Notes under the pieces: generated by a model | The model's input: the letters and a program-made list of their open reading frames with translations, nothing else | Told to the model about the DNA's origin: nothing | Database searches by the model: none | NCBI GenBank assembly: GCA_036429605.1 | Contig: CM071593.1 | Span: forward strand, 1-64,000 | Direction: 5' to 3' | DNA: 64,000 bases | Source of the DNA: Cladobotryum mycophilum | Lineage: Eukaryota; Ascomycota; Sordariomycetes; Hypocreales; Hypocreaceae | Position numbers and translations under genes: made by a program | Shown here: positions 54,085-63,647 of the stretch, one piece after another | Position numbering within the stretch: position 1 is the first letter of the stretch | How the letters are laid out: every line of letters begins with the position of its first letter

Positions 54085-54470
54085 TTAAGCTCAGCCTTGC
54101 CATACCTGGATATTTATGCCCATCATTTTGTATATACGAAACTCAGAATTTCCTTATTTAACTCCTACAACCTGCAATAGTATTGAGGTAGATTTCTTAC
54201 CCTACGCAGTGATACTTTCAAGACATACGTTATTACTCGGGAACGCTATAACCATATCCTTGTTAATTTGTATTTTAAGTTTGATGGATGACCCGAATCA
54301 TGTTTCTGGTTCTAGGCTAACAGATTGTACATACTATTTGTCCATATTTTTATCGGGATTACACTTATAATACATTTAGGTCCTAGGCCTTGGTTTGTTG
54401 CTAACTTAACGTTTAGCGATACGTATAATTTTTGTTATTAAATTTATCTATCCAAATTCCAAGTTTCCTT
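54085..54470 (-). other. Unassigned part of rnl intron 2
   Basis: Lies between the intron core and its ORF. It is less AT-rich than ordinary spacer and has no reading frame I can support. It may be an extended P9 domain or a displaced rRNA piece. Confidence 0.35.
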
Positions 54471-55585
54471 GGGGGCCAGAGTACACCTTACAATATTAAA
54501 AAAATATTGAAGAACCGTCTACTCGTTGCTCTTTTACAGTAATATTTTCACGTATTACTGATTTAGATCCGCGATAACCCATTTCTATCTCTAGAATCTA
54601 CCTAACTTGTTACCATACACCAGTGATTAGTTGGTCCGCTTAAGACTTTCGCCGTTAAGTTTGGTATTAGGAGCTTTAGGGCTTCCCCGGAGTTTGATTC
54701 TTATTCACAATGTGGGAGCCTAACCCCAACTTTATGATTGTTAGCTCATTTACGCCTTCGTATTCTCTACTAGCTTACTTGTTTCAGATTCTAGGTACGG
54801 TTATTTTATTTGTTATTTTTAACAAATATATTACTATTTTTCCAGCACATTTTACACTAAAATGTTGTTTTTAGTAATAAAGATTCTCTCATCGTCTAAA
54901 TCTTTAGATTATATAAACTTAGAGGCCGTTACTTAATTACATCCATAAGCTTTAGGCGGAAAATTTTCTTTTAGTTACTCATGTCACCATTCTCACTTGA
55001 GTTAAATTATTATAATTTTATTTAAAAAATAAAACTCACACTTTAGCTCAACGTTCTGCTACCCCATTTAATTACAATAAATCTATTTATTATAATATGT
55101 TATGGACAAGGTTTCGGTATATTGTTTAGATCCGTTATATTTTCGATGCTTTTATAACTTAACAAGCGCTCTGTTACGAGGTCATAAAATTATGGCTGCT
55201 TCTAAGCCTATCTCCTTGTCGACTTAAATAAAAACCCTCTTAATTTCACTTAACTAATAATTTAGGAACCTTAACTCTTGTTCTGGGCTGTTTCCCTTTT
55301 GACATACAACCTTATCATTCTATGTCTGATGATTTAAGATATATCTTTGCCATTCCGAGTCTACATACTCACTGATAAAATCTTCACGATCCCCCAATTT
55401 GTACAAAATAAAACATTAATATGTCTTGTCTGAGATTAAATTCTGTACCTGCTAAGATATTTGCTTAAATTGCCTACTATTATAGGTTTCGCAGAAACAG
55501 TTACAACCTCTTCAACCTATGATTAGGTTAAGCTGAGGTTCTTCTCCCTAAATAGCTATTTGCTATCCATTTAACAAATAATATG

Positions 55586-55626
55586 TAATTTATTTTTATT
55601 TATTTTTATTTATTTTTATTTATTTT
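55586..55626 (+). repeat. Short tandem repeat (TTTATTTTTA-type unit)
   Basis: About four copies of a 10-base T-rich unit at the 3' end of rnl intron 1; the stop codon of the GIY-YIG ORF lies in it. Confidence 0.8.
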
Positions 55627-56402
55627 TTGTTACCACAACATATTGATTTTTTATAGGTTTACCTGAATCAAGATATTTTCTTACAGCTGTTCTACTTACA
55701 CCTATAAATTCCCCTGCTTCAGTTAAATTTGTAAAATCCAATTCTTCATTAGTATTTAAATCTTTAACTGTAACTGATACACCTCTAAGTGCAATAGCTA
55801 CAGCCGAGATTTTAGCACGTGTTTCACTTGAAAGTTCAATACCTTTACGAGCATCAGATAATTTTTTCTCTCTTCTTCAGTCAAGATTCTACCTTAGCGA
55901 AGCACGCTGCTAAAGATAAATTCTTTCTTGTTTCTTCACTCACTTTACGATTATTTTTAAAAAATTCTAAGGTTTCCTCACTATGTTTGAACCCTAATGA
56001 GTGCGCAAGCTACTGCTATTTCTAAAATGTTATACTCAGGATTTAACAACTCTAAGTAGTATTGTTCTCTTACTATAGGATTTACACCTTCTTCACAATA
56101 CTCAAGGATTTCTAAATTAAAGTTTTGAAAACCATACTTTAGAAGAGCATTATGTATAGGAGTTTTATATTTAGTTAAATGTTTAACACTATAATACTTA
56201 TGTAATCTTACAGATAAATTAATTGAGCTACCAATATATGTTTTATTATTAGTATTATTGACCCGAATCCCTGCGGGATAAGATAGATAACTGCTTTATT
56301 TTTGTTTTCTGTAAGTATACGATTTTTTTCAATCTCGCAATTAGAATAAGTAGCTATAGGTTTAAAAGTTAAATTTAAATTATTATTATTATTATTCAAC
56401 AT
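55616..56402 (-). pseudogene. rnl i1 GIY-YIG ORF broken by GC-rich inserts
   Basis: ATG 56402. The frame reaches AVIYLI, where a CCCGAATCCCTGCGGGAT hairpin (plus 56262-56279) interrupts. It resumes NNTNNKTYIGSSINLSVRLH and EQYYLELLNPEYNILEIA, and is broken again by GTAGCTTGCGCAC (plus 56001-56013). It resumes LGFKHSEETLEFF, with a third GC string (GCGTGCTTCGC, about 55890), and ends with a helix-turn-helix tail at 55616. The first two inserts are at the same codons as in the trnQ-associated ORF. Confidence 0.7.
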
Positions 56403-57589
56403 AATTTTTTATATTAATTTAAAATAAAATCTCGTAAATTGTTGTATTTTTTAATATGAAACCGTTACTATCTTAACAAGTTTCAAGCATTAGAAATGTA
56501 AATTTCACAAAATAAATAGAAAATTCATATCCCTAGCAAACTAGGTATAACAAACCGGCCTTTCATGCACGCAGCAGAAAAAACCAACCAATCTTTTATA
56601 AATAATTTTGTATAAGACAGTTAGCCTTATATATTTTTCAATAAATGTACATTATTATTCTGCATCCTTTCGGACGAGGCTTGACTATATCTTAAGCTTG
56701 CGCCAACCTCCATTTAGTCGATGAACTGCATACCAATTATCTGGTACTTGGCTGCGGATTACCCATTTACTTACGTATATCAATTTCGATTTTACCATAC
56801 CACGAGTCATTACCTGTGCCATAAGTTATGTTACCATACTTACTTGGTTGAAATTGCTTTAGGGCTTTCCCGCAATTTGAAGGTTTATAGCAGAAGGTTC
56901 ACTTCTACTTACTGGCCTACATAGTTGCTTACACTATATTTTTACCAGCTATCCTAGTCAGTGTTGTCTTTCACTACACCTACCATAATTCTTCCGAGAT
57001 TTTTGCTACAATCACCGGTTCGGACTTTTATAATCCTGATTATGGTAAAATCACCAGGCTTCGGGTCTAACTTTAGACACTATCTCGTTATTTTAACGTT
57101 CGGTTTAACTACGTACTATCTCGCATCTAACGTTAACTTGGTGACCCATTATGCAAAAGGTACGTTCTTTATTTTGAACTGCTTATAAAACTACTATTTT
57201 TATTTTTTCCCTCATGGTACTTTTCACTATCGCTTATGTATTATATTTAGCCTTTGAGGAAGGTTCCCCATTATGTTTAAACAGTTTTGATACCGTTTTA
57301 CTTATTAGGCTGCTCTACTTTCGCTCACGCTATTCATAGAATCTCTTTTGATTTATTTTCCTAAAGTTACTAAGATATTTCAATTCACTTCGTTTATTAC
57401 AAAATTTCTCTTAGAGTTCATATAATTATAGGATAAGTATCCTATTTATATAAATAATTCTCTTTAATACATAGCTTAAATTCCATAATAGTTTCTTTAT
57501 ATACTTATATTTTTATAAGTAATAGTTATATATCATTTATTTTCTTTTTATTCTTAGAATAAAAACTATATTTCTAATAGTTCTAAAAT

Positions 57590-57662
57590 TCGGATTATTA
57601 TGATTCGAACATAACTGTTTCCCGCCCCAAACGAGATGCCTAACCTACCCGGCCCTAATCCG
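57590..57662 (-). tRNA. trnP: tRNA-Pro (TGG)
   Basis: Acceptor CGGATTA/TAATCCG; anticodon stem TCTCG/CGGGA around TTTGGGG. Confidence 0.86.
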
Positions 57663-57713
57663 GGTTAAGTTTATTTTATATGCTATTATAATAGATAGTC
57701 ATTATAATTGTAA

Positions 57714-57785
57714 CAAGAGTACTTGGGTTCGAACCAAGAATTTGAAGGTTGAAGCTTCCTATTTTACCAATTAAACTATACTCTT
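57714..57785 (-). tRNA. trnW: tRNA-Trp (TCA)
   Basis: Acceptor AAGAGTA/TACTCTT; anticodon loop CTTCAAC. The TCA anticodon reads TGA and TGG, which supports genetic code 4 in this window. Confidence 0.88.
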
Positions 57786-57793
57786 ATATTATA

Positions 57794-57880
57794 CAGAGAA
57801 TATCCGATTCGAACGGATGTAGCTATTAAAAACCTAGTAAAACTCAAACTTACCGCCTTAAACCACTCGGCCAATTCTCT
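57794..57880 (-). tRNA. trnS: tRNA-Ser (TGA)
   Basis: Long variable arm; acceptor AGAGAAT/ATTCTCT; anticodon stem GTAAG/TTTAC around TTTGAGT. Confidence 0.9.
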
Positions 57881-57886
57881 TTTTTT

Positions 57887-57914
57887 GTGCTTGCTTGCGA
57901 AGCCTGCCTGCAAG
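57887..57914 (+). repeat. GC-rich hairpin element
   Basis: GTGCTTGCTTGCGAAGCCTG then CCTGCAAG; the inner GCTTGCGAAGC forms a stem-loop. Identical over the whole element to 63248-63275 and in reverse orientation at 1749-1777; a shortened copy is at 48323-48343. Confidence 0.85.
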
Positions 57915-57950
57915 GAATTTTTTCATTGAATGTCCTTTGATTACATTTCT

Positions 57951-58020
57951 AATTCCTCAGCGAATCGAACGCTGATGATATTCTTATCAAGAATACACTT
58001 TACCTATTAAGTTAAGGAAT
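57951..58020 (-). tRNA. trnI: tRNA-Ile (GAT)
   Basis: Acceptor ATTCCTT/GAGGAAT; anticodon stem TATTC/GAATA around TTGATAA. Confidence 0.88.
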
Positions 58021-58301
58021 CTTCTAAATACATATAGGTACTTACGCACTTATGAATGTAGACATATTACTAAATTATTATACATCTAAATAAAAGTTTA
58101 CATTTATTAATCTTACTGTTATATAATATCCAGTTACAGTTTGACAAAATTTTGTAGAATAATTTCTGATTATTCATACTATGTTATTGTAAAACATAAA
58201 GAAGAAGAATTATTTGCATTTTGTGATGAAACTATGAACAATAATAAAGATTTGAATACATTTAAAAGAACTATTTATTATAATAATACAGTTAAAATTT
58301 A

Positions 58302-58670
58302 TTATATTAATAATTGAAACATTGATCTCCACTTAAAAGAAATGAATACTAAATTTATAACTTCAATAAATAAAGATATTATTAATTTAAATTCATCTAA
58401 AATAATCAAACTAAAGTTATGGTGGCCGTATTTTAATAAACTGTTGTAAATTAAACTGTTTTTGGTACTAGTTAAAACAGAAGTTGCCAAATAACTTATT
58501 AAACGATTACCTCCGTCTAAGCCACTACCTACATAAACGTCACCTGTAACTTTGTTAAATCACATATAAATAATAGTTTTACCTTTGAAGTCTTTAGTTG
58601 TATAAATCAGACAACAAAGCAACAAACGTAAACTCTTTTGTGTATAGTTAATATTATTAATTGAATTCAT
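58302..58670 (-). pseudogene. Truncated GIY-YIG ORF between trnV and trnI
   Basis: Reads IYMWFNKVTGDVYVGSGLDG, RLISYLATSVL and LLKYGHHNFSLIILD, the first half of a GIY-YIG domain, then ends in unrelated sequence. No C-terminal DNA-binding part. Not in an intron. Confidence 0.65.
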
Positions 58671-58734
58671 GGTTAATATAAAACACGACAAACATCATAA
58701 GAAGGTAAAATGTTAATAAAGATTATAGAATAAC

Positions 58735-58890
58735 GTATATACCCGCCCAGGGGAAGATTCTATAGCACTCAGGATCTAACTGAGATCCGAAAGGTTTAAC
58801 CTCTCTGGTTTAACATAATACTCTATTGAGGTACAATTATAATTGTATCTTTATATACTAATTTTCCCCTGACTCCTCCTCTCGCAATAT
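58735..58890 (-). ncRNA. Possible structured RNA
   Basis: An isolated GC-richer stretch. CAGGGGAA near 58865 pairs with TTCCCCTG near 58755 around an inner set of hairpins (GGATCT-CAGTT-AGATCC; GGTT...AACC). It is not a tRNA and does not match rnl or rns. An RNase P RNA or an intron relic are possible but unproven. Confidence 0.35.
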
Positions 58891-59056
58891 AAACATTTTC
58901 ACCTATCTAGTTATTAAGTTTACTTACTAGACAGGTTATTACATTGTTATCTAGCTATAATTATAGTAAAACTAACAAAGGTGTATCATAAATTGTGTTA
59001 GAGAACTTAAATATCATTCTTATTAAAAATGCACTTTACCTGTTGTTAAAGAATTT

Positions 59057-59128
59057 TGAGCAATAAAGGATTTGAACCTTTAACATTTTGTGTGTAAAAC
59101 AAACGTTCTACCATTGAACTAATTCCTC
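59057..59128 (-). tRNA. trnV: tRNA-Val (TAC)
   Basis: Anticodon stem TTTGT/ACAAA around TTTACAC; T arm AAAGGTTCAAATCCTTT. One mismatch in the acceptor stem. Confidence 0.86.
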
Positions 59129-59273
59129 TATTACGTTATGGTTTATAGTTATTATTATAGCTCCTACCATCAAAAGATTCAAATTTATAATACTATATAA
59201 TCTTTTATTAGTGCTATATAATCTTTTATTACTAATTGATAATTTAGTATTATTAATACTATAGGAATTATAT

Positions 59274-59951
59274 TTAAGGCTTACCGCTATCTTGTTTAAT
59301 AGTTATAATTATAGCACCAGTCATCGCTAATAGTAAAATAAAACTAGCAATGAATAATCACATATTATAAGAAGTATATAAAATATTTCCTATTGTAGAG
59401 ATATGACTAGTCTCAGCCATATTTCCATCTCAACTATTACTTGTTACGAACATAACATTAGCTGTATTTATATCTAAATTTTTACTTATATGAGTAATTA
59501 TATCATTATATTTACTTGTAGGTAAATAATATATTATATTACTTAATTTATTGTTATAACTATTTATAATAGCTATAGAATAAGGTAGTAATTGGAATAA
59601 AGCATAATTTAATAATATTGTTATAAATAATGCTAAAGGAATACTATTTCTATTATTACTTTGTAATTCGCTTGTTCTTATGTTAATTAACATTAAAATG
59701 AATAAAAATAATATAGAAACGGCCCCTATATAAACTATTAAGTAAGAAAAACCTATAAATGTTAATCCTGATAATATTAAATAAACAGAGATAGAAGCAA
59801 ATAATCCTATTAATGACATAAGAGATGCAATAGGATTTTTGTTAACTATAACTGCTATTCCAAATAATAATGCTATTACACTTAATACATCTAAATACTC
59901 AACTGTATAACCATTAGATAAAATATCATAAACAGCAAATAATTGATTCAT
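59274..59951 (-). CDS. nad6: nad6, NADH dehydrogenase subunit 6
   Basis: Complex I membrane subunit, 225 aa, ATG 59951 to TAA 59274. Contains LIGLFASISVYLILSGLTFI and SYLIVYIGAVSILFLFILML, the diagnostic helix, and ends LAMTGAIIITIKQD. No intron. Confidence 0.93.
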
Positions 59952-60034
59952 TTTTTTTATTAACCTAATAATAGGGAAAATGTAAAGAATATTGAATAAT
60001 ATATATAGCTAATTAACGTTAAGCAATTCACGAA

Positions 60035-60105
60035 TACGGATAGTCAGACTTGAACTGACACATGCCGAGTGGAAATCGGTAAGTCTACCATTAACCTATA
60101 TCCGT
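60035..60105 (-). tRNA. trnG: tRNA-Gly (TCC)
   Basis: Acceptor ACGGATA/TATCCGT; anticodon stem ACCGA/TCGGC around TTTCCAC. Confidence 0.9.
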
Positions 60106-60177
60106 TTTTATAGTCCAGAGGGCGGCTTCACCAAAGCGCCTCTTCATAAGACTATTTTTATTTAATTTTATTAAATA

Positions 60178-62688
60178 TTAAGATCCTCAATAATACATAG
60201 ATACATATAAGAATAATCAAACAACATCTACGAAATGTCAGTATAATATTCCACCTTCATATCCAAGATGATGATGATCTGTTAAATGGTATGCCATTAT
60301 TCTTCATAATCCTACAGATAAGAAGATTGTACCTATAATAACATGGAAACCATGGAAACCAGTTCCAAAGAAGAAACATGTCCCAAATACACCGTCACTT
60401 ATTGTGAATGAAGAAACGCTATATTCTATTCCTTGGAATAAAGTAAATATTAAAGCTAATATTACTGTAAAAATAGTACCATATAAAGCTCCGGATCTTT
60501 CACCTTTAATTAAAGAGTGGTGAGCATAAGTAATTGTAGCACCACTAGATAATAATATACGACTTTAATTAACAAAATAGCTAGGTATAACCTAAAACTA
60601 TTAAAAGATTTTTACTCTTGTGCAGCGAGCAACTCCGCTATGTGTAGCATGGAGTATTCCTTCTCTTTTTACGATATCACATTCGTTATAAAGTTCGACT
60701 GTACATTCGGACAGACATTTCAGCCTAACCCCGGTGAACCAGTCTGTAGCGACATTTACAACTGCCGACGGTCTTTGATTAGGACATCGTTAACCGTTTT
60801 CACCTAATTTTTCTATATGTTCATGGAATAAATTCGGTTGTAACCTTCGTTTTATTCCTTTTTATCTATCTTTAATAGCTTGAGCACGAAATACTCCTAT
60901 TCTTTTTATCTTATTACCTTTATATTCTACACTATCTTCTAATAGTTGTTTATCTAATTGTTTTTTTAAAGTATTAAATCCTATACCTAATTCTTTAGCA
61001 GATTCTGCTAAATTAGGCTTTATTAACTTTTCACTACCCCCTGGGTGAGAAGATTTAATAATTTCATAAATACTACTACTTGATCTAGTTTGGATTAATT
61101 TTTTTGTCTCTATATCTATCAGACGTCCATCATTTAGGTGTTCAATAGTAGCTTTAGCATTAATTATTTCATTTATTTCAGGTATACTTATAGGTTCTAC
61201 TGTACCTAAATAAGTAGATAATCTAGAATTATTCATAGTCAATGATAATTTTAGGATTAAATTTTTAATTTTTTCAACACGATAAGCCCCTATGTAAATA
61301 GCTTTACAAATAATTTGAAAATCATTAAAATCTAAACCTTTTTTAGAAATAAATTTACATTCATTAAAAAATGGTACAAAGTAATTATTTAAAAATTGTA
61401 TGTTTTTTATTGTTAATGTAGCAAGAGGTTTACTATTATTAACTGCTTTACCATTACCTATCATAATAATAGAAGAACAATTTAATTTTTCGATTGAGTA
61501 TGAATCCAATCCTAAATTATTTTCTAAATATTTTTTTATTCCTATTAAAAGAGGTAATTGACTTTCTGTTAATTTTATTGAAAATGCGGGTTCCATTGTA
61601 TTTCTACTAAGACTAAATGAACCGTCCCCTTCTATAAATCCTAAAAGTCAACTTTTAGTTATAATAATTTCTGGTAATTTAAAATTAGTACGTTGAATAT
61701 TCATACTATTTTTTATATCTAGTATTTGATTTGTTAATTCTTTAGATAATTCAGTTCTATTAATATATAAATTAAAAGCTTTTTTTAAGTCTAAATAATC
61801 TAATCTTTTACTAGAATTAAGTGTGTATACATCAAAAATAGATATTATTTTTAATATATCTTCTTTTTTTGTTACATTATAATAACAATTACTTTTATAT
61901 GCATAAACACTACCAAATCCTAATTTATCTTTAATATAATTTAAAACATGTAAATCGTCTATGTGTAGACCTATTGAAAATTTAAAAGTAAAACCTGTAG
62001 GTAAAGTTAAAATTAGAAAATTTCCTTCAGCATCTGTAAACCCTAAAAATCAATTATAAAATTCTTTATCATTCTCATTACTAATTGTACTATAAGATTT
62101 ATTTAATTGAGATTTTATTCCTTGTCATACCATAGGTGTAAGAATATGTGGTACTAGTAATAATAAAAATAGAACTAGATTTATAGATAAATTTAACATA
62201 TAGAGTGGGATTCCTACCCACACAGCTACATTAGTATAAAAATCATTAATGGCACATATAACTGTATTTAATAAAGGTAATTCGAAAGGATTTATAGGCT
62301 CTATACCCATAGGCGGTCATTGAGCACCTAATTCAACTGTAGGTGTTAAAGCACTATGAAAGAATGCTCAGAATATAGCTAAGAAGAATAAAGCTTCAGA
62401 TACTATAAATAATATAACCCCTAAATTTAATCCTTTTTGAACAGCCAGAGTGTGGTTACCAAGGTAAGTACCTTCAGAGATTATATCTCTGAATCATAAA
62501 GACATTGATGCTACTACTGTACCTAGGGCTATAAAGAATAATATATAGCTGTTACTGAACAGATGCATAGATAATGCTCCATTTACTGTTAAAGTAAATA
62601 AAGATATACTTGTGTATAAAGGTCACGGAGAAGGTGACACTAAATGGAAAGGATGATCTTGAAAATTACTTCTAGTTAAAGTTGTCAT
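60178..62688 (-). CDS. cox3: cox3, cytochrome c oxidase subunit 3 (2 exons)
   Basis: Complex IV subunit. Exon 1 is 62257-62688 (MTTLTRSNFQDHPFHLVSPS ... NPFELPLLNTVI) and exon 2 60178-60555 (LLSSGATITYAHHSLIKGER ... WHFVDVVWLFLYVSMYYWGS), giving 269 aa, the usual length. ATG at 62688. Confidence 0.94.
60556..62256 (-). mobile_element. cox3 intron 1, group I
   Basis: Inserted after Leu-Asn-Thr-Val-Ile. The ORF is first; a GC-richer core follows at about 60640-60830 (GCTACAGACTGGTTCACC, GGCTGAAATGTC, GTACAGTCG), of the same subtype as cob i2. Confidence 0.8.
60862..62256 (-). CDS. cox3 i1 LAGLIDADG homing endonuclease
   Basis: In frame with exon 1, about 464 codons, intact to stop 60862. It starts with a hydrophobic segment (LYMLNLSINLVLFLLLLVPH). 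Motif 1 is [14 protein letters not shown] and motif 2 WLLGFIEGDGSFSL, then a long C-terminal region with a helix-turn-helix-like stretch (ESAKELGIGFNTLKKQL). The membrane-like lead could keep the nascent fusion at the inner membrane before cleavage. Confidence 0.85.
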
Positions 62689-62732
62689 TTATATTAATAA
62701 AAAAAGAATACAGCTTCATACATTTATTTAAA

Positions 62733-62804
62733 AGCCCCTAAGATGAATCGAACATCTATAAACGCTATTAACAGTAGCGCGCTTTACCATTAAGCTATAG
62801 AGGC
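62733..62804 (-). tRNA. trnN: tRNA-Asn (GTT)
   Basis: Acceptor GCCTCTA/TAGGGGC; anticodon stem CGCTA/TAGCG around CTGTTAA. Confidence 0.9.
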
Positions 62805-62808
62805 AGTT

Positions 62809-62892
62809 CGGAAAAGAGGTGATTTGAACACCTAAATGTATAAAACATAGCACGTAGCAAGTGCCTTACCCTACCAAATGGAAGACTTTTCC
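62809..62892 (-). tRNA. trnS: tRNA-Ser (GCT)
   Basis: Acceptor GGAAAAG/CTTTTCC; anticodon stem GGCAC/GTGCT around TTGCTAC; long variable arm. Confidence 0.9.
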
Positions 62893-62897
62893 TTTAA

Positions 62898-62971
62898 CGA
62901 ATTAGATCAGAATCGAACCGACATCTATTTCCGTGACAGGGAAATCCTTTACCTAATTAAGTTACTAATTC
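62898..62971 (-). tRNA. trnD: tRNA-Asp (GTC)
   Basis: Acceptor GAATTAG/CTAATTC; anticodon stem TTTCC/GGAAA around CTGTCAC. Confidence 0.9.
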
Positions 62972-63041
62972 TAATAATACTAGGAAATATTACTTTTGAA
63001 TAAATATATATTAAATTTACTTATTGTATAAAATAAGTTAT

Positions 63042-63125
63042 TAGGAGACAAGAGATTCGAACTCTTAAAAGCAATAGCTATTGAGTTTACAGCTCAACCC
63101 TTCTTACCAATAAAGGAACCCTCCT
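63042..63125 (-). tRNA. trnY: tRNA-Tyr (GTA)
   Basis: Anticodon stem GTTGAG/CTCAAT around CTGTAAA; long variable arm; T arm AGAGTTCGAATCTCT. Confidence 0.9.
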
Positions 63126-63177
63126 TTATATAATATATAAATTAATATATTATATAATTTAATTATTGTTAATATTA

Positions 63178-63216
63178 ATCAATCCATGTAACTTCCACCT
63201 AGGATCTGCAATAAGA
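63178..63216 (-). pseudogene. Displaced rns 3' end fragment
   Basis: TAGGTGGAAGTTACATGG then ATTGATTAATATTAACAAT parallels the true end GTAGTGGAAGTTGCGCGGGA then TTGATGAACATTAACAAT at 63.65 kb. Confidence 0.65.
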
Positions 63217-63247
63217 TAAAACGCACAAGGTATAATAATTTCTATTT

Positions 63248-63275
63248 GTGCTTGCTTGCGAAGCCTGCCTGCAAG
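63248..63275 (+). repeat. GC-rich hairpin element
   Basis: Second full copy of the element at 57887-57914, identical over its whole length. Confidence 0.85.
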
Positions 63276-63285
63276 AAAAATGCTC

Positions 63286-63460
63286 CTAGCTATACGGTTT
63301 TTTAATTAAATATTTACCTTTGTAAGGTTTAGTGTTTTTACCATTTAATTTATTCATCACAGTAGAATTACTAGCATTCAAAGCTAGAGCTGCACTTCTA
63401 GCTGAAAAGTATTCCGTAATTACTCTTGTAATTAAGTCTGTAACCATTACGGATTCAGTT
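63286..63460 (-). pseudogene. C-terminal fragment of a GIY-YIG-type ORF behind rns
   Basis: Encodes VTDLITRVITEYFSARSAAL, ALNASNSTVMNKLNGKN and a YKGKYLIKK end, the helix-turn-helix tail typical of the GIY-YIG ORFs in this window. No nuclease domain is present. Upstream (63460-63647) is unassigned. Confidence 0.6.
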
Positions 63461-63647
63461 TTTTGATACGAACCTCGTTCTAACCCGCTTTTTCATCAAC
63501 CTGCTCCGAACTCGAATCGAAGGATTTACCATAGATCCTAGTAAATTAATATAGCCTTATCAGGTTTTTGATTTTTAAGAAAACAATATTTTTATTAAAA
63601 GTATAAACTCTTAAAAAAATAAACAAAAAGGGAATTTATTGTTAATG

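Larger units (their letters stand above)
52936..54735 (-). mobile_element. rnl intron 2, group I (near E. coli 1685)
   Basis: The core at 54480-54720 is related to those of nad5 i1 and cox2 i1 (CCGGGGAAGCCCTAAAGC, AAAGAGCAACGAGTAGACGG, GTGTACTCTGG). Then about 380 nt of uncertain nature (54085-54470), then the ORF. Borders are approximate. Confidence 0.75.
55567..56942 (-). mobile_element. rnl intron 1, group I (near E. coli 800)
   Basis: Core at 56670-56890 (TTGCGGGAAAGCCC, GTAATCCGCAGCC, GTTCATCGACTAAATGG, AAGATATAGTC), the same type as nad4L i1 and cox2 i2. A broken GIY-YIG ORF follows. Confidence 0.8.
49590..57470 (-). rRNA. rnl: rnl, large subunit rRNA (4 exons, 3 introns)
   Basis: Approximate exons: 56943-57470, 54736-55566, 51828-52935, 49590-50136. 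Conserved blocks fix the alignment to E. coli 23S. GGATAGCTGGT|...AGCTATTTAGG (near position 800) straddles intron 1. AGAGAATACGAAGGCGTAAATGAG (first 20 shown in part) and GGAACTCGGCAAATTGAC straddle intron 2 (near 1685). CTGCCCGGTGCCGGCTGGTT lies at 52.74 kb, and GCTACGCTAGGGAT|AACAGGC straddles intron 3 (position 2449). Both gene ends are estimates. Confidence 0.88.

Noticed and set aside
56721..57188. Plus-strand ORFs over 56.7-57.2 kb
   Set aside because: They are antisense to the rnl intron 1 core and the 5' exon of rnl; chance frames.
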